A stretch of DNA of 64,000 bases, taken from contig OX392529.1 in the NCBI GenBank assembly GCA_947623455.1, forward strand, positions 61,275,186 to 61,339,185, written 5' to 3'. The position numbers were made by a program, and so were the translations under genes. Below the pieces are notes generated by a model. It was not told the origin of the DNA. It saw nothing but the letters and a program-made list of their open reading frames with translations, and made no database searches. Source of the stretch: Mimachlamys varia (lineage: Eukaryota; Mollusca; Bivalvia; Pectinida; Pectinidae). Below, one piece after another: positions 58,901 to 64,000 of the stretch (positions are counted from its first letter, which is position 1; each line of letters opens with the position of its first letter).

Positions 58901-61900
58901 TGGACAACCCACACTGGCAGATCACACCGAAAACAATAGGTCATGGACAACCCACACACTGGCAGATCACACCGAAAACAATAGGTCTTGGACAACCCAC
59001 ACACTGGCAGATCACACCGAAAACAATAGGTCTTGGACAACCCACACAATGGCAGATCACACCGAAAACAATAGGTCATGGACAACCCACACACTGGCAG
59101 ATCACAGCGAAAACGATAGGTCTTGGACAACCCACACACTGGCAGATCGCACCGAAAACAATAGGTCTTGGGCACACCGGCAGATCACACCGAAAACAAT
59201 AGGTCTTGGACAACCCACACACTGGCAGATCACACCGAAAACAATAGGTCTTGGACAACCAACACACTGGCAGATCACACCAAAAACAATAGGTCTTGGA
59301 CAACCAACACACTGGCAGATCACACCGAAAACAATAGGTCTTGGACAACCCACACACTGGCAAATCACACCAAAAGCAATAGGTCTTGGACAACCCACAC
59401 ACTGGCAGATCACACCTAAAACAATAGGTCTTGGACAACCCACACACTGGCAAATCACACCAAAAACAATAGGTCTTAGACAACCCACACACTGGCAGAT
59501 CACACCGAAAACAATAGGTCTTGGACAACCCACACACTGGCAAATCACACCGAAAACAATAGGTCTTGGACAACCCACACACTGGCAGATCACACCGAAA
59601 ACAATAGGTCTTGGACAACCCACACACTGGCAGATCACACCGAAAACAATAGGTCTTGGACAACCCACACACTGGCAGATCACACCGAAAACAGTAGGTC
59701 TTGGACAACCAACACACTCGCAGATTACACCGAAAACAATAGGACTTGGACAACCCACACACTGGCAGATCACACCGAAAACAGTAGGTCTTGGACAACT
59801 GATACACTGGCAGATCACACCGAAAACAGTAGGTCTTGGACAACCCACACAATGGCAGATCACATCGAAAACAGTAGGTCTTGGACAACCAACACACTGG
59901 CAGATCACACCGAAAACAGTAGGTCTTGGACAACCCACACACTGGCAGATCACACCGAAAACAGTAGGTCGTGGACAACCCACACAATGGCAGATCACAT
60001 CGAAAACAGTAGGTCGTGGACAACCCACACACTGGCAGATCACACCGAAAACAAAAGGTCTTGGACAACCCACACACTGGCAGATCACACCGAAAACAAT
60101 AGGTCTTGGACACATCGGCAGATCACACCGAAAACAATAGGTTTCGGACAACCCACACACTGGCAGATCACACCAAAAACAATAGGTCTTGGACAACTTA
60201 TACACTGGCAGATCACACCGAAAACAATAGGTCTTGGACAACCCACACACTGGCAAATCACACCGAAAACAGTAGGTCGTGGACAACCCACACACTGGCA
60301 GATCACACCGAAAACAAAAGGTCTTGGACAACCCACACAATGGCAGATCACACCGAAAACAATAGGTCGTGGACACATCGGCAGATCACACCGAAAACAA
60401 TAGGTTTCGGACAACCCACACACTGGCAAATCACACCGAAAACAGTAGGTCGTGGACAACCCACACACTGGCAGATCACACCGAAAACAAAAGGTCTTGG
60501 ACAACCCACACACTGGCAGATCACACCGAAAACAATAGGTTTCGGACAACCCACACACTGGCAGATCACACCAAAAACAATAGGTCTTGGACAACCAACA
60601 CACCGGCAGATCACACCGAAAACAGTAGGTCTTGGACAACCAACACACTGGCAGATCACACCAAAAACAATAGGTCTTGGACAACTCATACACTGGCAGA
60701 TCACACCGAAAACAATAGGTCTTGGACAACCCGTACACTGGCAGATCACACCGAAAACAAAAGGTCTTTGACAACTCACACACTGGCAGATCACACCTAA
60801 AACAATAGGTCTTGGACAACCAACACATTGGCAGATCACAGCGAAAACAATAGGTCTTGGACAACTCACACACTGGCAGATCACACCGAAAACAAAAGGT
60901 CTTGGACAACTCACACACTGGCAGATCACACCGAAAACAAAAGGTCTTGGACAACTCACACACTGGCAGATCACACCTAAAACAATAGGTCTTGGACAAC
61001 CCACACATTGGCAGATCACAGCGAAAACAATAGGTCTTGGACACATCGGCAGATCACACCGAAAACAATAGGTTTCGGACAACCCACACACTGGCAGATC
61101 ACACCAAAAACAATAGGTCTTTGACAACCAACACACCGGCAGATCACACCGAAAACAATAGGTCTTGGACAACCAACACACTGGCAGATCACACCGAAAA
61201 CAATAGGTCTTGGACAACCCACACACTGGCAGATCACAGCGAAAACAACAGGTCTTGGACAACAAACACACTGGCAGACCACACTAGAATACGGCAGTCA
61301 AAGACACATAAAGTACAAAAATGTAATCTATCCGATCAATTCAATTAACATTTACATTAATCGATGTATTTTGAGGAATTCACCGGCACTTATAGGACAT
61401 TTTTGAACGACTATCATATGTCACCTGACAAATATCTCCCTATATGTTTTGCCTGCATGTGTACTGGAGAAATATAGTGTTGATGAGCTGATAGCAATAC
61501 AGATTATAATAACCTAATGTATTATAATTATTCACTTCGGAGAGAGCTATATCTTTTAAAGATACGTGAGCGAGATAAATAGAGCAACGCTCCGTAATCA
61601 CCATTATGTAAAATGTTGCAGTCTGTCCGGTGAGCGAGATACTCCGCGTTGTACGAAGCGTTCCACTGTCAGAGTCCACTATTATAGTATTCTGACCGAA
61701 TATCGACGTGTTCCTGTCACTGAACGTTCCGGAGGCAGAATAGAACAAATCTGTGACACTGTACAACGTCACGCTGAACTGGCTCCCATCCAGGTCCTCG
61801 GAGGTCACTGTTCCAACATCGGACCCGGACGGAAGGGTCTGAAATTGCAAACAATGTTTTGATGACGTAACACACACATGATGCACCTTTCAAATTTAGT

Positions 61901-62729
61901 AATAAATATAGTATGCCGAAAAAAGTTAATTAAACTGCATCATACAGCTGTTCCGTCCTATAAGACATAATATTTATTTTTACATCTTTGACCCTCGTAG
62001 GCTGGTCTTAAGTTGGCTGGCTAAAGAGCTCAGCATTGCCTGCCTGCAGTGGTCGTGAAGTGAGTATCACCGACTAAAAATATTAGTTTCTGAGACATGA
62101 GAACGAGTAAGTTTAATTGGCCCTAGACATATTCAGTTACCATGTGATTGAGCGTATTTAAACCTAGCTGATCATTTTGTGAATTAAGGGAAATTCTTGG
62201 GTCTTCAAATTAACTCATTTTGATACACAGTAAAACGGCTTTGATCTAATGCATTTTTAGATAGAAAAGCATGAAACAAGAGAATGGCACCTCATGAAAA
62301 TTAGGCCATTTGCTTTTAATAATCTAATAGCTGCCAGCGATGACTTTTCAATTAAAAAAAAACGATGCGTTCTGAACACGACGTGATCCGAGTAGATGAC
62401 CAATATGGGTTGACTTCAGCAAGTTCACCCTGATATAATCAGTCACCCATACGATGTAAGATCAGCTTAGAATCCAAATATTAATTGTTGACAATTACTC
62501 ACCTGATAAATCTTAAATATAGGGATATTATTGTAGCGGAATCGTGGTGATTGGTCATTGATGTCCAGAATAGTGATTTGTAGAACAAATGTTTCTGAGT
62601 CCTTTGGAGGTGAGCCCTGGTCACGTGCTATGATACCAAGGGTTACATACGGACCATCTCGTTCTCTGTCCACAGAAGACCCTGCATTCATTCGGATCTC
62701 TCCTGTCTCACTGTGCACCGTAAACACAC
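52905..62729 (-). CDS. Cadherin-superfamily membrane protein gene, 3' part (nine exons, 5' end off window)
   Basis: A calcium-dependent adhesion protein at the cell surface. Nine minus-strand exons join in one frame: a cadherin repeat ending DINDQSPRF, two further repeats, a membrane-proximal region, one TM helix (FFAVMLALVGALCIAIGLCF) and a cytoplasmic tail of about 95 residues ending ADVAVGFPNQSV and stop. The tail has no recognisable beta-catenin-binding motif, so this is not a classical cadherin; a cadherin-23-like or protocadherin-like member is possible, but I cannot name the orthologue. A satellite of 2.7 kb fills one intron. Confidence 0.85.
52979..53130. mobile_element. 152-bp Tigger-like MITE in the last cadherin intron
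   Basis: The 15-bp ends CCTCGTTATCTCGAA are perfect inverted repeats (52,979-52,993 and 53,116-53,130). The sequence type is typical of pogo/Tigger-derived MITEs. Confidence 0.65.
53190..53218 (-). CDS. Cadherin micro-exon (29 nt)
   Basis: Acceptor ACTTTCAG, donor GCAAG|GTAGGT; encodes SVINPAYTA. Phase 0 in and 2 out exactly bridges the neighbouring exons, which is the main support. Confidence 0.7.
53494..53731 (-). CDS. Cadherin exon (cytoplasmic tail)
   Basis: Acceptor ATATTCTAG, donor CAACAG|GTTAGA, phase 2 in and 0 out. Hydrophilic, tyrosine-rich: QLAVYNPTKTKNKKDPSPYS, TLYTDGYDQLPEAHG, PYDTVPEIRGG. Several YxxP/YDxx motifs could be phosphorylated. No catenin-binding signature. Confidence 0.8.
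53820..53975. repeat. Inverted-repeat MITE in a cadherin intron
   Basis: GATCTTACACGAGTGTC and GGAATTTATTAAACGAGTT on the left pair with the right arm ending GCGAGTGTAAGATTC; centre near GAGCCTTTAGGCGAG. Confidence 0.7.
54058..54124. promoter_or_regulatory. Cluster of TGACGTCA (CRE-like) palindromes
   Basis: ATATGACGTCATAAAGACGT, CATTTGTTTATGACGTCACA gives two full TGACGTCA sites and one GACGTCAT half within 50 bp. It could be a CREB/ATF site cluster or part of a MITE end, since similar text occurs at 43,446-43,472. Confidence 0.3.
55225..55610. repeat. Dispersed repeat (second copy) with SINE-like tail
   Basis: Matches 15,708-15,915 through TGCATAGCTCCGCCTACATG and GTCAGTGTAGACTGTAAAT, then continues to GGACGGACGACGTACGACAG and ACTTTGTCTCAGGTGACTTA. 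Confidence 0.6.
55817..55981 (-). CDS. Cadherin exon (juxtamembrane and transmembrane helix)
   Basis: Acceptor TTGTTTCAG, donor TACAA|GTAAGT, phase 2 at both ends. SSTVKITLTGEYLPCFTPAM ends the ectodomain; DLFFAVMLALVGALCIAIGL, CFVLFYK is a clear single-pass helix followed by basic residues. Another open frame over the same bases is a shadow. Confidence 0.88.
56213..56305 (+). mobile_element. Retroelement family A, decayed 3' fragment
   Basis: GGACGCTCACCCTTCCGGAA, CACATGTTCCTATTCTTGTA is a diverged match to the family hallmark region. Confidence 0.45.
56427..56554 (-). CDS. Cadherin exon (last EC repeat, second half)
   Basis: Acceptor TGCATACAG, donor AAATACAG|GTCTGT, phase 0 in and 2 out. 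IDPTSGVIKLAYLLDEKFD and NITLTIRATDSGDIPKY fit the IDxxTGxI...L..E and A.D.G.P motifs. Confidence 0.88.
56898..57347 (+). mobile_element. Retroelement family A, 5'-truncated copy
   Basis: One frame reads NDILRCRLLTNKLTTQGFER and then KFYCRHLCLIEKYSVSLSDM, the end of the reverse-transcriptase protein. It continues through the hallmark GTCGTCGATGAAGCAGAAGA to the family end TATTCTCTGATTTTTG. Confidence 0.8.
57694..57821 (-). CDS. Cadherin exon (last EC repeat, first half)
   Basis: Acceptor TTTATAG, donor TACAGG|GTAAGT, phase 1 in and 0 out. VYQTEIPRSHLLTDVVLAVS and ATDADQTPKNTIQYSI contain the DAD calcium motif of a cadherin repeat. Confidence 0.87.
58133..58244 (-). CDS. Cadherin exon (end of one EC repeat)
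   Basis: Acceptor CGATTACAG, donor CAAG|GTTTAA, phase 0 in and 1 out. LTVEAVDKMDTSMKDSTPVI and VEVKYDDPNQHFPRFSQ complete the repeat begun in the 61,566 exon. NQHFPRF is the linker into the next repeat. Confidence 0.8.
58575..61282. repeat. 45-bp satellite in a cadherin intron (about 60 copies)
   Basis: The unit is CAATAGGTCTTGGACAACCC, ACACACTGGCAGATCACACC, GAAAA. Shortened units with ACACATCGGCAG or ACACCGGCAG at 59,170, 60,110, 60,373 and 61,042 mark higher-order blocks, three of them followed by a GGTTTCGG variant. As 45 is a multiple of 3, several frames stay open for 300-420 codons on both strands; these are not genes. Confidence 0.97.
61566..61838 (-). CDS. Cadherin exon (next EC repeat, diverged)
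   Basis: Acceptor AATTTCAG, donor GCTCAC|GTATCT, 91 codons, phase 0 at both ends. LPSGSDVGTVTSEDLDGS is a cadherin A/B-strand entry; VDSDSGTLRTTRSISLTGQT and FYIMVITE follow. A DxD-type calcium motif is weak, so this repeat may bind less calcium. Confidence 0.8.
61905..61975 (-). ncRNA. Truncated hammerhead-bearing repeat
   Basis: The minus strand keeps GGACGGAACAGCTGTATGAT and the GCAGTTTAATTAAC flank, but the CUGANGA core and stem I 5' strand are gone and GAAA is GGAA. Confidence 0.5.
62503..62729 (-). CDS. Cadherin exon (EC repeat with DRERD and DINDQSP)
   Basis: Acceptor CATTTTAG, donor ATCAG|GTGAGT, phase 1 in and 0 out. Encodes VFTVHSETGEIRMNAGSSVD, DRERDGPYVTLGIIARDQG and LDINDQSPRF: the calcium-binding motifs DRE, DxG and DxNDxxPxF of a cadherin repeat. 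First visible exon; earlier ones lie to the right. Confidence 0.92.
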
Positions 62730-62757
62730 CTAAAATGTACGAGGGAAACACGATAAT

Positions 62758-63412
62758 ATCGCCAATAAAACTTTCAGCATCCGATCTGGCATCAATAAGC
62801 TATTACCTCGATCTCTACTTAAACTACGACCAACATGGACAGCTTACAACTAAGCTATACGGTAAACGTGATGATTTCAATTTTCCGATCGTGAACTTTC
62901 CATTTCTAGATAGTAACATCCCTGCTTCTCCAACCTATGGTTGATTCCATATTCAAGGGCTTGCTCTAAATATCGGGATTTTCGTGATCGATGTCGACTG
63001 CTGACAAACAAACTAACAACACAAGGATTCGAGAGATGCAGGTTGATCAGAACAATGGGCAAATTTTATGGTCGCCATTTTTGTCTCATTGAGAAATATT
63101 CTGTATCTTTAACTGATATGAAGATGGACGTTTTTGAGTGTGCTCGTTAGTGTGTTTACTTGTTGTGATTGACAATGTTACTCGGTTCTCATTTTGAGAA
63201 CTTGATGTTTACATGGATGTGACAAAGATTTACATAGCGGGTATCGTCGATGAAGCAAAAGACGCTTACTCTTACGGAACACCAGCACTTATTCTTTTGT
63301 ACTTTTACAAGAGTCTCCATTTAAACTTTTCCATTGTTGATATTTTGCTCCTGGTTTAATCGATTTTGAGTTTGGATTATGATTTTGTTAACGCTTCGGT
63401 ATTCTCTTATTT
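62758..63412 (+). mobile_element. Retroelement family A, longest copy (reverse-transcriptase C-terminus to 3' end)
   Basis: Frame 1 carries LASISYYLDLYLNYDQHGQL and KRDDFNFPIVNFPFLDSNIP. After a frameshift near 62,940 a second frame carries YSRACSKYRDFRDRCRLLTN and KFYGRHFCLIEKYSVSLTDM. The catalytic part is absent. The 3' region has the hallmark hairpin. It sits in the intron upstream of the first visible cadherin exon. Confidence 0.8.
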
Positions 63413-63431
63413 ATATTCACATTAGAACTAG

Positions 63432-63618
63432 TATAGTGTTGACAAAACAAAAACATAATCCGAACTGAAAATCGATTTAAATTAGGGCAAAATATGAAAA
63501 AGATTTACATGGAGACACTTGTAAAAGAAATTAAGACCATGTGTTCTGGCAGAGTAAGCGTCTTCTGCTTCATCGACGACACACGCCATGTAGATCTTGG
63601 TCACGTCAATTCCTTAAA
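63432..63618 (-). mobile_element. Retroelement family A, inverted 3' end copy
   Basis: The complement of the hallmark (TCTTCTGCTTCATCGACGAC) is at 63,563-63,582. With the preceding plus copy it forms a tail-to-tail pair. Confidence 0.75.
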
Positions 63619-63894
63619 GTGAGAACATTACTAGCATACTAGCTCAAAAACGTCCATCTTTATATCAATTGGTTTATAAATTAATTCAGACAATTAAGCT
63701 GCGGAAGGTTTTGTTGTTTTTCAGCCCCGTAATCAGAATTAACTTATCATTACTGCGGAAACAAAGTCAAAAGTCACTGCGCATAATACTGTACAAACCT
63801 TGTTTATAGAAAGGTTAAAAAACGTCTTCCTTCCGATAAAAACTTATCGCAACTTTAAAGAAATCAAATTGGGAACAAAAAGCATTACTGACAC

Positions 63895-64000
63895 CTAGGC
63901 AACAATCTAAAGTATACCTCAGTTCTCACAGAGGCCATGATATTTGCTTGGATCTGACCAAGAATTATGTGGCGGATTTCGTCGATGAAGCAAAAGACAC
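63895..64000 (+). mobile_element. Retroelement family A, start of another copy, cut by the window edge
   Basis: TTCGTCGATGAAGCAAAAGA at the last 25 bases matches the family hallmark; preceding text is a diverged match. Confidence 0.6.

Noticed and set aside
58575..61282. Several 200-420 codon ORFs on both strands
   Set aside because: They are produced by a 45-bp repeat whose length is a multiple of 3; no start context, domain or splice pattern supports translation.

Overview
The window is nuclear DNA from an animal, most likely a bivalve mollusc. It is AT-rich, with short coding exons separated by large introns full of repeats. It carries a contactin with an N-terminal C-type lectin domain (the invertebrate form), molluscan-type dispersed repeats (including tails resembling CAGGTGACCTAAAA), and relics of retroelements and of pogo-like and MITE DNA elements. 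I cannot name the species from sequence alone.

Layout. (1) About 540-18,760, minus strand: a contactin-like adhesion gene. I can join 18 coding exons with consistent splice phases (about 954 residues): signal peptide, C-type lectin domain, six Ig domains, then the first FNIII domain and part of the second. The remaining FNIII repeats and the membrane anchor lie off the left edge. A possible 5' non-coding exon ends at 20,286. (2) About 20.6-29.2 kb: intergenic, with hairpins, tRNA-like fragments, minisatellites and a retroelement tail. (3) 29,204-30,484, minus strand: a rhodopsin-family neuropeptide-type GPCR in one coding exon (426 aa), with a 50-bp satellite about 400 bp upstream of its start. 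(4) About 31.5-50.5 kb: gene-poor DNA packed with degraded reverse-transcriptase fragments, hammerhead-ribozyme-bearing repeats, palindromic elements and satellites. (5) About 50.57-52.55 kb: a 35-bp satellite of nearly 2 kb. (6) 52,905-62,729, minus strand: the 3' part of a cadherin gene. Nine exons encode cadherin repeats, one transmembrane helix and a short cytoplasmic tail with stop codon; the 5' part lies off the right edge. One intron holds a 2.7-kb 45-bp satellite.

Two observations stand out. First, in the contactin gene at least four introns begin with tandem arrays whose unit is a copy of the preceding exon's 3' end together with its 5' splice site (units of about 75-88, 28, 30 and 29 bp; from about 3 to about 50 copies). 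Second, the 31-43 kb repeat region contains several copies of a dispersed element carrying a hammerhead ribozyme. At least two copies (39,262-39,305 plus; 37,203-37,246 minus) keep the full catalytic core, a perfect 6-bp stem I and a perfect 4-bp stem II. Both lie among reverse-transcriptase debris, which fits the known association of hammerheads with Penelope-like elements and retrozymes. All functional statements rest on reading the sequence and on family knowledge; no searches were run.
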